Both the position numbers and the translations under genes were made by a program. Of a stretch of DNA of 64,000 nt, positions 39,458-48,462 are shown in pieces. Below the pieces are notes generated by a model, which was not told where the DNA came from, did not search any database, and worked only from the letters and a program-made list of their open reading frames with translations. Source of the stretch: Streptomyces sp. NBC_00236 (lineage in GTDB: Bacteria > Actinomycetota > Actinomycetes > Streptomycetales > Streptomycetaceae). The stretch covers positions 4,278,001 to 4,342,000 of the forward strand of contig NZ_CP108100.1 of the NCBI RefSeq assembly GCF_036195045.1. The letters run 5' to 3'. Position 1 is the stretch's first letter, and each line of letters opens with the position of its first letter.

Positions 39458-39658
39458 CTACCAGCGGAACGTCCGCATCCGCATGGCCTGGCGCATTCTG
39501 GCGGCCTTGACCCGGCGCGGCTGGACCCGGTCGCGGAGCGCCTTGGCCTCGTGAAGCTCGCGGAGGAACTGGGCGCGGCGCCTGCGGCGCTGCGCGTCCG
39601 TCTCCGGCGCGTCCCGCGGGTCCGGGCCTTCCCGCTCGTGCTCCGCCCCGTCCGGCAT
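39458..39658 (-). CDS. Small Arg-rich conserved protein
   Basis: 66 residues. DAQRRRRRAQFLRELHEAKALRDRVQPRRVKAARMRQAMRMRTFRW is strongly basic and probably helical; I recall similar small proteins near upp in Streptomyces. The ATG at 39658 is chosen for length and composition. Nucleic-acid binding is plausible from charge, but no family is assigned. The 246 bp between this gene and 39211 hold nothing else I can support. Confidence 0.6.
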   Translation of the reverse strand: MPDGAEHEREGPDPRDAPETDAQRRRRRAQFLRELHEAKALRDRVQPRRVKAARMRQAMRMRTFRW

Positions 39659-39761
39659 CGGCTCTTCACCCCCAGGCTGGGTCCGTATGCCCCCACCTTC
39701 CCCCCGAACGTGCGGTTGATGCCAGCGCACGAGTGCGGGAGGCGCGGCTACTGTGGGTGGC

Positions 39762-40397
39762 ATGCGGATCCACGTCGTCGACCACCCGCTGGTCGCGCAC
39801 AAACTCACCACCCTGCGCGACAAGCGCACCGACTCCCCGACCTTCCGGCGCCTCGCCGACGAGCTGGTCACCCTGCTCGCGTACGAGGCCACCCGCGATG
39901 TGCGCACCGAACAGGTCGACATCGAGACCCCGGTGACACCCACCACCGGAGTGAAGCTGTCGTACCCGCGGCCCCTGGTCGTACCGATCCTCCGGGCGGG
40001 CCTCGGCATGCTCGACGGCATGGTCCGGCTGCTGCCGACCGCCGAGGTGGGCTTCCTTGGCATGATCCGCGACGAGGAGACGCTCCAGGCGTCCACGTAC
40101 GCGACGCGCATGCCGGATGACCTCTCTGGCCGCCAGGTGTACGTCCTGGACCCGATGCTCGCCACCGGCGGCACGCTGGTCGCGGCCATCCAGGAGCTGA
40201 TCAAGCGGGGTGCGGACGATGTCACCGCGGTCGTGCTGCTCGCGGCGCCCGAGGGCGTCGAGGTGATGGAGCGCGAGCTGGCGGGGACGCCGGTCACCGT
40301 GGTCACCGCCTCGGTCGACGAGCGGCTCAACGAGCACGGCTACATCGTGCCGGGCCTCGGTGACGCCGGGGACCGGATGTACGGCACCGCGGGCTAG
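39762..40397 (+). CDS. upp: Uracil phosphoribosyltransferase
   Basis: 211 residues. [16 protein letters not shown] is the PRPP-binding loop, and [16 protein letters not shown] is the uracil-binding C-terminus. It makes UMP from uracil and PRPP for pyrimidine salvage. The ATG at 39762 ([19 protein letters not shown]) fits the family start. The last codons and the TAG stop touch the left end of a 220-bp MITE, so the terminal Gly and the stop may derive from the insertion target site. Confidence 0.96.
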   Translation: MRIHVVDHPLVAHKLTTLRDKRTDSPTFRRLADELVTLLAYEATRDVRTEQVDIETPVTPTTGVKLSYPRPLVVPILRAGLGMLDGMVRLLPTAEVGFLGMIRDEETLQASTYATRMPDDLSGRQVYVLDPMLATGGTLVAAIQELIKRGADDVTAVVLLAAPEGVEVMERELAGTPVTVVTASVDERLNEHGYIVPGLGDAGDRMYGTAG

Positions 40398-40613
40398 GGC
40401 GTGTTTCGGAAGTCCCGCCTGCTCGGCGGCGTCTGGCACTTCCCCGAGCTCTCGGCTTCGCTCGAGCAGGGGAGGCCCCATTGCTCGCCGCGTTGTCGGG
40501 ATCACCCCGATACAACCAGTATCGGGGCGACCCTCCGCCTTGCGATCGCACGCACCAGACGCCGCCGAGCCCGCCCTCCGGGCGGACGGCGCTACTTCCG
40601 AAACACGCCCTAG
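40394..40613. mobile_element. 220-bp MITE with 20-bp perfect terminal inverted repeats
   Basis: CTAGGGCGTGTTTCGGAAGT (40394-40413) is the exact inverse of 40594-40613. Inside are further nested perfect inverted repeats: GCTCGGCGGCGTCTGG (40421-40436) with CCAGACGCCGCCGAGC (40555-40570), and CCCCGATAC (40505-40513) with GTATCGGGG (40519-40527). The ends include CTAG, which may be the duplicated target. There is no coding capacity. The termini resemble those of IS5-type elements in Streptomyces, which could mobilise it in trans. Confidence 0.9.
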
Positions 40614-40739
40614 TACGGCACTGAGGGCTGTCCGTAGGAACGGATACGTGGGACGGCGACGGCCGGGGCGCTCATGGAGCACCCCGGCCGTCGCGTTCCG
40701 GTCTGCCGTCGCAGTCCGCCCGCCGTCCGCCCGCGTTCC

Positions 40740-41360
40740 TCAGCAGGAGGACGGCGCCGGAGCCGGCTTCGTCAGTGCGGTCAGCGCGGTCGCTGCCGCC
40801 TGCGGTGTGCTGAACGCCTTGAACTTCGTACCGATGATCAGATCGATGTCCGCGCCCTTGCGCGCGTCGGTCTTCGTCGCCGCGCCCGGCAGCTGGGTGC
40901 CGAGCACCGGGAACGTGCCGTTGACGGCGGCCGGGGCGCCCAGCAGCAGGGCGGTGCCGGCGACCTTCTTGTCGTACGCGGCGGTGGCGTTGCCCACCTT
41001 GCCGATGGTGAAGCCGCGCTTCTTCAGCTCGTCGGCCGCCGCCTTGGCCAGTCCGCCCCGCGGGGTCGCGTTGTAGACGTTGACCGTGATCTTCGCGGGC
41101 TTCGGCAGGACCTTCGCGGGCGCGGACGGCGCGGTGCTCGCGCAGTCGGTCTTGCGATCGGCGGCGCTGGCCTGTTTGTCGCCGCCCGTGAAGACATCGA
41201 TGAGCTGCAGCGTGCCCCATCCGGCGAGCCCGAGGGCGACCACGGAGGCGATGGCCGCGAGGACCAGTTTGCTGCGGCGGCGGGGGCGCCGCATGCGCGG
41301 GTACTTGTCACCCGTGATGCGGTACTTTCCGCCCATGCCGGGGGGAGTGAGCATGCTCAT
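40740..41360 (-). CDS. LytR C-terminal-domain membrane protein
   Basis: 206 residues. A short cytoplasmic basic segment (RMRRPRRRSK), one TM at about 32-53 (LVLAAIASVVALGLAGWGTLQLI), then an extracytoplasmic LytR_C domain (ITVNVYNATPRGGLAKAAADELKKRGFTIGKVGNATAAYDKKVAGTALLLG). It ends PSSC. These small proteins may support cell-wall polymer attachment, but their function is not established. The ATG at 41360 is used; ATG 41354 is possible. Confidence 0.85.
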   Translation of the reverse strand: MSMLTPPGMGGKYRITGDKYPRMRRPRRRSKLVLAAIASVVALGLAGWGTLQLIDVFTGGDKQASAADRKTDCASTAPSAPAKVLPKPAKITVNVYNATPRGGLAKAAADELKKRGFTIGKVGNATAAYDKKVAGTALLLGAPAAVNGTFPVLGTQLPGAATKTDARKGADIDLIIGTKFKAFSTPQAAATALTALTKPAPAPSSC

Positions 41361-41479
41361 GGGCGCAGCGTAGTGCGGCCCGGTGATGATGACTATTTGA
41401 TGATCGACGGATCGCACCCGTCCGAGTGCGAAAGCACCCGAACGAACCCCGTGGGAGTCGAACGCGACGGTGGAGCGGC

Positions 41480-41776
41480 TCAGCCGAGTTCGAGCACGCG
41501 GGCGTGCAGAACCTGGCGCTGCTGGAGCGCGGCGCGGACCGCGCGGTGCAGTCCGTCCTCCAGGTAGAGGTCGCCCTGCCACTTCACGACGTGTGCGAAC
41601 AGGTCGCCGTAGAACGTGGAGTCCTCGGCGAGAAGCGTTTCGAGGTCCAGCTGGCCCTTGGTGGTCACGAGCTGGTCGAGGCGGACCGGGCGCGGCGCGA
41701 CATCCGCCCACTGCCGGGTGCTTTCCCGGCCGTGGTCGGGATAGGGCTGCCCATTTCCGATGCGCTTGAAGATCAC
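41480..41776 (-). CDS. Conserved 98-residue protein (annotated elsewhere as VapB-like)
   Basis: 98 residues, MIFKRIGNGQPYPDHGRES, then ARPVRLDQLVTTKGQLDLETLLAEDSTFYGDLFAHVVKWQGDLYLEDGLHRAVRAALQQRQVLHARVLEL. The second half resembles a ParB/Srx-type fold (VKWQGDLYLEDGLHRAVRAAL). I recall this protein being labelled a VapB-family antitoxin in Streptomyces genomes, but no PIN toxin gene is adjacent, so that name looks doubtful. Confidence 0.75.
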   Translation of the reverse strand: MIFKRIGNGQPYPDHGRESTRQWADVAPRPVRLDQLVTTKGQLDLETLLAEDSTFYGDLFAHVVKWQGDLYLEDGLHRAVRAALQQRQVLHARVLELG

Positions 41777-41894
41777 ACGGAAAGCCTACCGGTCAAGACC
41801 CTCCGGGCGCAGCCACGGGGCGGGACTGCGGTGGGGCCCACGGCGGCATATAAGCGGCCATTCCAGGATTGAGGCAGTGATGAACGAGAGCCCC

Positions 41895-41946
41895 GGGCGC
41901 CCCTGGTGCGCGCCCGGGGCCGCCGGGGCGCGCACCAGGGGCGCCC
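41895..41946. terminator. 21-bp perfect hairpin terminator
   Basis: Positions 41895-41915 pair perfectly with 41926-41946 (arm starts GGGCGCCCCTGG) around a 10-nt loop. It lies 13 bp past the stop of the glycosylase-like gene and may also serve the convergent side. Confidence 0.75.
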
Positions 41947-41959
41947 CGGGGGCGCGGGC

Positions 41960-42580
41960 TCACTTGCCCTTGGCCGCCGCCTTCGCCGCCTTCGCGGCCT
42001 GTTTGGCCTCCTGCTTGAACGCGCGGACCTCGGCGAGCGACTCGGGCCCGGTGATGTCGGCGACCGAACGGTGCGAGTCCGCCTCCCCGTACGGCCCCGC
42101 CGCCTCCCGCCAGCCCGGCGGCCGGACGCCGAACTGCTTGCCCAGCAGCGCAAGGAAGATCTGCGCCTTCTGCGTGCCGAACCCCGGCAGTGCGTTGAGC
42201 CGCTTGCGGAGATCGGCCCCCGACGTGGCCCCGGTCCACACCGCGCTCGCCTCGCCGTCGTACTGCGCCACCAGGTACTGGCACAGCTGCTGCACCCGCT
42301 TGGCCATCGAGCCCGGATAGCGGTGCAGAGCGGGTTTGTCGGTGAAGAGCCCGGTGAAGGCCTCCGGGTCGTACGTGGCGATCTCATGGGCGTCCAGGTC
42401 GTCCCCGCCCATCCGCTGCGCCAGCGCGTACGGACCGGAGAACGCCCACTCCATCGGCACCTGCTGGTCCAGCAGCATGCCGACGAGGGCGGCGAGCGGA
42501 CTGCGCGCGAGCAACTCGTCCGCCTCCGGCTGCTGAGCGATCCGGAGGGTGATGTCTCGGCCCTGGTTGCTGTTGGTCAT
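41960..42580 (-). CDS. HhH-GPD-type base excision repair protein (TIGR03252-like)
   Basis: 206 residues. The helix-hairpin-helix GPD region (LRKRLNALPGFGTQKAQIFLALLGKQFGVRPPGWREAAG) is clear, preceded by SPLAALVGMLLDQQVPMEWAFSGPYALAQRMGG. It lacks the C-terminal 4Fe-4S cluster of EndoIII. It is expected to remove damaged bases from DNA. The tail is Lys/Ala-rich (KQEAKQAAKAAKAAAKGK), a common DNA-contact extension in Streptomyces. It is single and monocistronic in appearance. Confidence 0.88.
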   Translation of the reverse strand: MTNSNQGRDITLRIAQQPEADELLARSPLAALVGMLLDQQVPMEWAFSGPYALAQRMGGDDLDAHEIATYDPEAFTGLFTDKPALHRYPGSMAKRVQQLCQYLVAQYDGEASAVWTGATSGADLRKRLNALPGFGTQKAQIFLALLGKQFGVRPPGWREAAGPYGEADSHRSVADITGPESLAEVRAFKQEAKQAAKAAKAAAKGK

Positions 42581-42716
42581 GGACCCGATGATTGCGAGCC
42601 GGGGGTGCGACGGCCAGTGAAACCACCGCCGGTCCGGCTGTTTGCAGCCGTTTGCCGCTGTTTGCCGCCGTTCTCCGGTGCGCGGAGCCGCGGAACGGGG
42701 GTGTACCGGACCCGCC

Positions 42717-43964
42717 TCAGCCGCCGAGCCGGTCCGCGCGCCCGTACAGATAGCGGGCCTCCGGGATGCTCAGGGTCCCGGAGGCGGCCGCACGGTACGC
42801 GGCGCGGGCGCCCTCCGTGTCTCCCGCCCGTTCCAGCAGGTGGGCGCGGACGGCGTCCAGCCGGTAGTGGCCCGCCAGCCGGTCCGCGAGGGCGTCGGTC
42901 TCCGCCAGGCCGGCCCGGGGCCCGTGGACCATGGCGACGGCGACGGCCCGGCTCAGCCCGGCCATCGGCTCGGGGGCGATCCGTACGAGGACGTCGTACA
43001 GCGCCAGGATCTGCGGCCAGTCGGTGTCCTCGGCGCGGGCCGCCTCGTCGTGCAGCGCCGCGATCGCGGCCTGCACCTGGTAGGGCCCGGCGGGACCCTC
43101 GCCCAGCGCCTCCTCGACCAGGGCGAGGCCCTCGGCGACGGCCGCCCGGTCCCAGCGGGCGCGGTCCTGCTCGTCGAGCGGGATCAGCTCGCCGTGCGGT
43201 CCGGTGCGCGCGGCGCTGCGGGCGTCGGTCAGCAGCATCAGCGCCAGGAGCCCGGTCACCGCCCCGTCCCGGGGCAGCAGCCGACGTACCGAACGCGTCA
43301 GCCTGATCGCCTCCCGGGCCAGGCCGGCGCGGTGCAGGGAACGCCCCGAGGTCGCCGTGTAGCCCTCGTTGAAGATCAGGTAGAGCACCTGGAGCACGGC
43401 CGCGAGCCGCTGGTCCCGGTCGGCGGGCCCCGGCTGGACGAAGGCGGCCCCCCGGACCTTCCGCTTGGCCCTGCTGATCCTCTGGGCCATCGTCGCCTCG
43501 GGCACCAGATGTGCGCGGGCGATCTCGGCGGTGGTCAGCCCGCCGACGGCCCGCAGGGTCAGCGCGATCTGCGCGGCCGGGGCCAGGTCCGGATGGCAGC
43601 ACAGGAAGAGCAGGGTGAGGGTGTCGTCCTCGGACGGCGCCCGGCTGCCGCCCGGCACGGACTCGTCGGGCGCCGGCGCGGTGAAGGCGTCCCGCGGCGT
43701 GAGCGCGGCCGCCTCCTCCTCCCGGGCCCGCCGGGCGGCGTCACTGCGCAGCCGGTCCACGAGCCGCCGTGAGGCCACCTTGATCAGCCAGCCGCGCGGA
43801 TTGTCCGGCACGCCCTCCTCCGGCCACTGGCGGGCGGCGGCGATCAGGGCCTCCTGCACCGCGTCCTCGGCCGGATCGAAGTGCCCGTACCGGCGCACCA
43901 GCGCGCCGAGGACCTGCGGGGCGTGCCGCCGCAGCAGGTCCTCGATCTCGGTCGTCCGTCTCAC
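42717..43964 (-). CDS. ECF42-family RNA polymerase sigma factor with C-terminal TPR-like domain
   Basis: 415 residues from a GTG at 43964. Sigma region 2 is FDPAEDAVQEALIAAARQWPEEGVPDNPRGWLIKVASRRLVDRLR; region 4 is LRAVGGLTTAEIARAHLVPEATMAQRISRAKRKVR. The long C-terminal extension (about 185-415, FNEGYTATSGRSLHRAGLAREAIRLTR, then LYDVLVRIAPEPMAGLSRAVAVAM) is the ECF42 hallmark. The start overlaps the DGPF/YCII gene stop as GTGA. The DGPF protein is the usual target and partner; no anti-sigma factor is expected. Confidence 0.93.
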   Translation of the reverse strand: MRRTTEIEDLLRRHAPQVLGALVRRYGHFDPAEDAVQEALIAAARQWPEEGVPDNPRGWLIKVASRRLVDRLRSDAARRAREEEAAALTPRDAFTAPAPDESVPGGSRAPSEDDTLTLLFLCCHPDLAPAAQIALTLRAVGGLTTAEIARAHLVPEATMAQRISRAKRKVRGAAFVQPGPADRDQRLAAVLQVLYLIFNEGYTATSGRSLHRAGLAREAIRLTRSVRRLLPRDGAVTGLLALMLLTDARSAARTGPHGELIPLDEQDRARWDRAAVAEGLALVEEALGEGPAGPYQVQAAIAALHDEAARAEDTDWPQILALYDVLVRIAPEPMAGLSRAVAVAMVHGPRAGLAETDALADRLAGHYRLDAVRAHLLERAGDTEGARAAYRAAASGTLSIPEARYLYGRADRLGG

Positions 43965-44374
43965 ACATCGCCTCCGCCGCTGTCGATGGGCCGGATGACC
44001 ACCGGACGGACGGGCGCACCGGCGGGCGCCGGACACTCGGTGATCCGCGCCGCGATCTCGGTGACCCGGTCCAGGCTCTCGCATTCGAGGACCCAGTACC
44101 CCGCGAGCAGCTCCTTCGTCTCCCCGTACGGACCGTCGGTGATCACCGGACGGCCGTCCTCGCCCGCGGAGACGTACCGGGTCCTGGACGGTTCCACCAG
44201 CCCTTGGGCGTCGACGAGCTCACCGCTCTCGGCGAGATCGTTGGTGACCGCGCCCATGAACCCGAACATGGCCTGGATGTCCTTCTCGTTCCAGGCCGGA
44301 TTCCCTTCGGACGCGTTCCCGCGCATCGCCTCGTAGTCGGCCTGCGAGCCCTGAACCATCACCAGGTACTTCAT
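43961..44374 (-). CDS. YCII-related DGPF-domain protein
   Basis: 137 residues. MKYLVMVQGSQADYEAM and the name-giving VITDGPYGETKELLAGYWVLECESLD are present. A ferredoxin-like dimer is expected; enzymatic function is unknown. It is the first gene of the ECF42 operon and is coupled by a 4-bp overlap. Confidence 0.93.
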   Translation of the reverse strand: MKYLVMVQGSQADYEAMRGNASEGNPAWNEKDIQAMFGFMGAVTNDLAESGELVDAQGLVEPSRTRYVSAGEDGRPVITDGPYGETKELLAGYWVLECESLDRVTEIAARITECPAPAGAPVRPVVIRPIDSGGGDV

Positions 44375-44522
44375 GATTCCGCTCCCTCTGTCCGTTCCCT
44401 CGCCGCCCCTCGTGGGCGACTCTCACAGGGGACGTCGGAGCGGGCCGGTCGTTCTCGACACCGCGCCGGAGCGTTTTCCCGGAAGCCCCGAGAATTCCCG
44501 GAACGGCCCAGGAGGTCCGGAC

Positions 44523-46733
44523 TCAGGCGGGCACCGGGGCGTCCGCCGCAACGGCCGGTGCGCTCGCTGCCTCCTGCGCGCCGTCCTGCGACCGGCGCGC
44601 GGGGCGGCGGTCCGCCGCGGGGAGATGCGCGATGACGTGGGCGTGGAACCGGTCGACAGCGTCGTCGACACTGCGGATGAAGCCCGACTCGGCATTGCCC
44701 CGGGAGAGGCCCATGCCCTTGAAGAGGGAGAGCCGGAACCCGGTGATCCGGCTGCCGTCGCCGGGAAGCATGTCGCCCGGCTCCGGACGGAGCCGTTCCA
44801 AGGTGCCGCGCGGACCGCTGCGTCCGTCGAGCAGCGTCTCGACGTGGAGGTCGGCCGGCGCGTCGGCCAGCTGCCGCATCAGCCGCTTGGCCGAGGTGAG
44901 GGGGTACGCGCCCTCCGGTGCCGGGATCTCCACCGAGGTGCGCAGCTTCCCGGTCCGCAGGTCGGCGACGATCGTGATGACGCCGGGCGAATCCTCGACC
45001 CGCAGTCCGGCGGTGAGGCGGCCCTCCTCGCACAGCCGGTCGGCGAGCGCGGCCCGTCGCGACTGTGGGGTGGTGCCGCGCTGGGCGCGCTGGACGGGCA
45101 GCGTCCTCTGGCCCAGTTCACCGCCGAGCCGCAGACAGACCTGGCGGATGAGACGCTCCCAGCTCTCGACGACCTCGACGGCACGCGCATCGCCCTGGCT
45201 GAGCGTCTCCGTGTCGATGCCGTTGCGCACGGGCACCCACGAGGGGCCCATGTTCTGGAAGCCGTGACAGCCGGAGTTCTCGTGCTGGAGGTAGTGCAGG
45301 AGTTCCTGGAGGAGCCAGGCGTGGGCGGCGTTGCCGACGCCCTCGTGACGGATCAGCATGTGCGCCTGGTGGGCCACCTCGGCCCAGGACAGGTGCCGGA
45401 GCGCGACCTTGTGCTTGCGCCGGCCGTCGGTCTTGACGTCGACGAGGGGACTGCCCTCCAGGGCCACGTCGTTGGAGAGCGTGATCACGGCCTCGTACCC
45501 GCGGCGGGCGGCGATGTCCATGTAGTTCTGGACCTGCTCGGACCGTAGTGCGTTCCCGTTCGTCTTCGTCTCGACCAGGGCGGTCCACAGCTTTCCCGCC
45601 CGCTCGACCCGGATCACGCCGTCGGGGCGCTTGGGGGTGTCGCCGTGCGGGAGCGAGACCTCGGTGAAGGTCTCCATACGCCCGGCCGGAGCGCCGAAGG
45701 CGGCCGTCAGCCGCCGCCCGAACTCCGGAACCTGTGCCATGACCGACAGCAGCACGGAGGTGGCCCGGACCTCCCGCTCCTTGTCGCTCTTGAGCGTCGG
45801 GGCGGGGAAGAGCCGTGCGGCGTGCCACGCGTCGTTCTCGGCCAGCGACTTCTTGACGACGGCCGGGAGGGTCACCTTCTTCTTCGCGGTGCGGGGGCCG
45901 CGGGTGCGCCTGGGCGGGGCGGCGGCCGGATCCGTACCCCCTGCCCCGGACTCCGTGATCCCCGTCTCCGTGGCACCCCCTGCTCCGGACACCGGGCTTC
46001 CGGCTTCGCGTACCGGCTGCCGTGGCACGGAGGCGGGCTCCTGGGCGGCGGGCGGCCCCGCGGCTTCACCGGGTGCGGGAGGGGCCGGCGCCCCGGGCGG
46101 CTCCACGGCCTGACCGGCCACCGCGCCCTCGCTCGCGTTCCGGTCGTTGTCCCGGTCCTCGTCCCGGTCCTCGTTGTCGTTCTCGCCCTCGTCGTCGACA
46201 TCGATGCCGAAGTCCGTGGCGAGACCGGCCAGGCCGGTCTCGTAGCCCTGGCCGATGGCCCGGTACTTCCACTCCGTGCCGCGCCGGTACAGCTCTCCGA
46301 AGATGAACGCGCTCTCCACGCCGGCATCCGCGATCGAGAACCCCAACAGCACGTCGCCGGCGCGGTCGGCGACCGTCATCCGAAGATCGTCGAGCTCACC
46401 GAACCGCGAGCCGCCGTAGCGGCTCGCGGCCACGACGATGCGTTCCACACCGGCGGGCACGGCCGTCAGGTCGAGGCTGATGCGGTCCTCGCTGCCGCCG
46501 TCGGTCGGGGTCTTGCCCAGCAGTTGCACGCTGCCGTCGGCCGCCGCCGGGTTGTTGTAATAGAAGAAGTCCGAGTCGCTGCGGACCTTGCCGCCGCCGT
46601 CGAGCAGCAGGACGGACACATCGGCGTCGCCGTCCCCCGAAGTGCTGCTCCAGCTCAGACTCGCGATGACCGATCCGGCGTCGTCGCTGAGGTCCGCCAG
46701 GCCGACGTTGGCACCCTTGGTCATTTCGCGCAT
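44523..46733 (-). CDS. TerD-domain protein fused to a PD-(D/E)XK-like nuclease domain
   Basis: 736 residues. A TerD domain covers about 1-180 (MTKGANVGL; VLLLDGGGKVRSDSDFFYYNNP; RYGGSRFGELDDLRMTV; ELYRRGTEWKYRAIGQGY). A Pro/Gly/Asp-rich linker spans about 181-285. A restriction-endonuclease-like core lies at about 290-440 with D371 (RPDGVIRV) and E388-x-K390 (ALVETKTNGNALRSEQVQNYMDIAARRGYEAVITLSND). A further domain of about 290 residues ends the protein. TerD binds calcium and belongs to tellurite/stress modules often linked to phage defence. The ATG at 46733 is used; ATG 46724 would begin directly with TKGANV. Confidence 0.82.
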   Translation of the reverse strand: MREMTKGANVGLADLSDDAGSVIASLSWSSTSGDGDADVSVLLLDGGGKVRSDSDFFYYNNPAAADGSVQLLGKTPTDGGSEDRISLDLTAVPAGVERIVVAASRYGGSRFGELDDLRMTVADRAGDVLLGFSIADAGVESAFIFGELYRRGTEWKYRAIGQGYETGLAGLATDFGIDVDDEGENDNEDRDEDRDNDRNASEGAVAGQAVEPPGAPAPPAPGEAAGPPAAQEPASVPRQPVREAGSPVSGAGGATETGITESGAGGTDPAAAPPRRTRGPRTAKKKVTLPAVVKKSLAENDAWHAARLFPAPTLKSDKEREVRATSVLLSVMAQVPEFGRRLTAAFGAPAGRMETFTEVSLPHGDTPKRPDGVIRVERAGKLWTALVETKTNGNALRSEQVQNYMDIAARRGYEAVITLSNDVALEGSPLVDVKTDGRRKHKVALRHLSWAEVAHQAHMLIRHEGVGNAAHAWLLQELLHYLQHENSGCHGFQNMGPSWVPVRNGIDTETLSQGDARAVEVVESWERLIRQVCLRLGGELGQRTLPVQRAQRGTTPQSRRAALADRLCEEGRLTAGLRVEDSPGVITIVADLRTGKLRTSVEIPAPEGAYPLTSAKRLMRQLADAPADLHVETLLDGRSGPRGTLERLRPEPGDMLPGDGSRITGFRLSLFKGMGLSRGNAESGFIRSVDDAVDRFHAHVIAHLPAADRRPARRSQDGAQEAASAPAVAADAPVPA

Positions 46734-46913
46734 GCAGTCCCCCAGACGCGCCGCCGTGTCGGGTGGCGCCCTGGCGACGGCAGCATGTGTTGATCCGTGA
46801 CACAGCGCGATCCGCCGCACACGAGGAGAACGGTATAGCCCGAATGGAGCATTCGTGAAGGAACCGTGAACTCCGCTTGGGTGCGGCAGACGAGACCCGG
46901 TCAGGAGCCGCGG

Positions 46914-47210
46914 TCAGCCCTTCCGCAGCGAGGCGAGGCCCTTCTGCATGTCCTCGGCGTTCATGACCGGCTGGATCTCGATCTTCGCGCCCAGGGCCTC
47001 GAAGAGAGGCTCGGCGATGGACGGCAGGAGCGAACTGTCCTGCATGTCGAAGACGAACGTGCAGGACCGCTTTCCCTCGCTGGGTCCGAAGTAGGCCGCC
47101 TCCGGCTTGAGCCGCTCCGTGAGCGACCGCACGATCTCCGGCAGGCTGCCGTTCTTGATCGCCTCGTTCGCGAGCTGGGTGTCCAGTTGTGCTCGCAGCA
47201 TGACCCTCAT
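46914..47210 (-). CDS. Small conserved protein, probable ferredoxin-like dimer
   Basis: 98 residues: MRVMLRAQLDTQLANEAIKNGSLPEIVRSLTERLKPEAAYFGPSEGKRSCTFVFDMQDSSLLPSIAEPLFEALGAKIEIQPVMNAEDMQKGL. The pattern (two beta-alpha-beta units) is that of GYD/DUF3303-like proteins, common in actinobacteria without known function. It is monocistronic. Confidence 0.8.
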   Translation of the reverse strand: MRVMLRAQLDTQLANEAIKNGSLPEIVRSLTERLKPEAAYFGPSEGKRSCTFVFDMQDSSLLPSIAEPLFEALGAKIEIQPVMNAEDMQKGLASLRKG

Positions 47211-47586
47211 GGTGTGGCTCCTTCCGTCACCCGGGGCCGGCGCGGATCCACCCGCGCGCAGGGGACCCCGGCGACGTCCCGCTCAGCGTCACCGCGGGCG
47301 GCCGGGGCAGCCAACATCTCGTGCACCATCCGGAGACCGGGCTGACTCGAGGAGAGGTCATGAAGAGCTGATGAGGAGCTCATGAGGAGCTGCCCCACAC
47401 GCCGTCGGCGCCCTCCGACTGACGTGCTACGGGTGAATGTGCGCCCAACGCGATGCGCCGCGGGCCGGGCACCGGCACGCTGCTGAGTGCGGAGCAGCCG
47501 GGGGGATGCGCAGGCCAGGGGCCTGTCGCTGCTCTCCGCAACCGGAGCCACGGTCCCGGCGGACGCGAGTCGAGGGGGGCGCTTCA
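47211..47586. other. Intergenic region before the cis-prenyltransferase operon
   Basis: 376 bp with no supported ORF. A short imperfect repeat GATGAGGAGCTCATGAGGAGCTG (near 47368-47392) and the RBS AGGGGGG (near 47573) are the only signals I see. It should hold the promoters of both divergent units. Confidence 0.45.
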
Positions 47587-48462
47587 GTGACGTTCGGTGC
47601 AGTTGGACCACCCGGTCACCCGCACGCGACGGGTGAGCCGGCCGACAGAGGCGGCGCGGAGCCGGGGGTTCTCCCCGTCGGCGCGCAGCCGGAGGCCGCA
47701 GCCGTGCGGACGGTTCCGGTGCAGCCGTGCGGTCCGCCCGGTGAGCAGGGGCGGCGGCCGGTGCCCCGCCACGTGGCGTGCGTGATGGACGGGAACGGCC
47801 GGTGGGCGCAGCAGCGCTCCCTGCCGCGTACGTCCGGGCACAGCGCGGCGGAGGCGACGGTGATCGATGTCATCGAGGCGGCGCGGTCGGCGGGGGTCGA
47901 ATGGCTCAGCCTGTACGCCTTCTCCACCGAGAACTGGCGGCGCCCGGGCGAGGAGGTCGACTTCCTCATGCGCCTGGTACGCCGGGTGGTGCGCAAACAC
48001 GCGCTGCTGCTGCACGCACGCGGCATCCGGTGCCGGCTCCTGGGAGCCGAGGACCCGCGAATCCCGGCCCCGTTGGCCCGGGACTTCGCCGACCTGATGA
48101 CGCTCACCGAGGCCAATCGGGGCATGACGCTGACCGTCGCGTTCGACCACGGAGGGCGTCAGGACATCGTGGCCGCGGCACGATCCCTCATCCGCGCGGG
48201 GGTGCCCGCCGATGCCGTCGACCAGGCGTGCTTCGCCGCGCACCTGCCCGTCCCCGACACACCCGACGTCGACCTCGTGATCCGTACGTCCGGCGAACAG
48301 CGCATCTCCAACTTCATGCTCTGGCAGGTGGCCTACGCCGAGTGGATCTTTCCGCCGGTGCTCTGGCCCGACTTCCGGGCCCCGCACCTTCTGGAGTGCC
48401 TGCACGAATACCGGTGCCGCGACCGCCGCTTCGGCGGAGTGGCACCGCAAGCGAAGGGATGA
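47587..48462 (+). CDS. cis-Prenyltransferase (undecaprenyl diphosphate synthase family)
   Basis: 291 residues from a GTG at 47587. The conserved HVACVMDGNGRWAQQRSLPRTSGH gives catalytic D68, then AFSTENWRRPGEEVDFLM and SGEQRISNFMLWQVAYAEWIFPPVLWPDF. The C-terminal RxG/E dimer motif is replaced by DRRFGGV. It condenses isopentenyl diphosphate in cis. Housekeeping UppS copies are normally elsewhere in Streptomyces, and the ~58-residue Pro-rich N-terminus is unusual, so this is probably a second, specialised enzyme. It overlaps the oxygenase gene as ATGA, which points to a shared prenyl substrate. Confidence 0.9.
   Translation: MTFGAVGPPGHPHATGEPADRGGAEPGVLPVGAQPEAAAVRTVPVQPCGPPGEQGRRPVPRHVACVMDGNGRWAQQRSLPRTSGHSAAEATVIDVIEAARSAGVEWLSLYAFSTENWRRPGEEVDFLMRLVRRVVRKHALLLHARGIRCRLLGAEDPRIPAPLARDFADLMTLTEANRGMTLTVAFDHGGRQDIVAAARSLIRAGVPADAVDQACFAAHLPVPDTPDVDLVIRTSGEQRISNFMLWQVAYAEWIFPPVLWPDFRAPHLLECLHEYRCRDRRFGGVAPQAKG

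Noticed and set aside
41480..41776. VapB antitoxin of a toxin-antitoxin pair
   Set aside because: No toxin gene is adjacent and the sequence does not look like a typical VapB DNA-binding protein.
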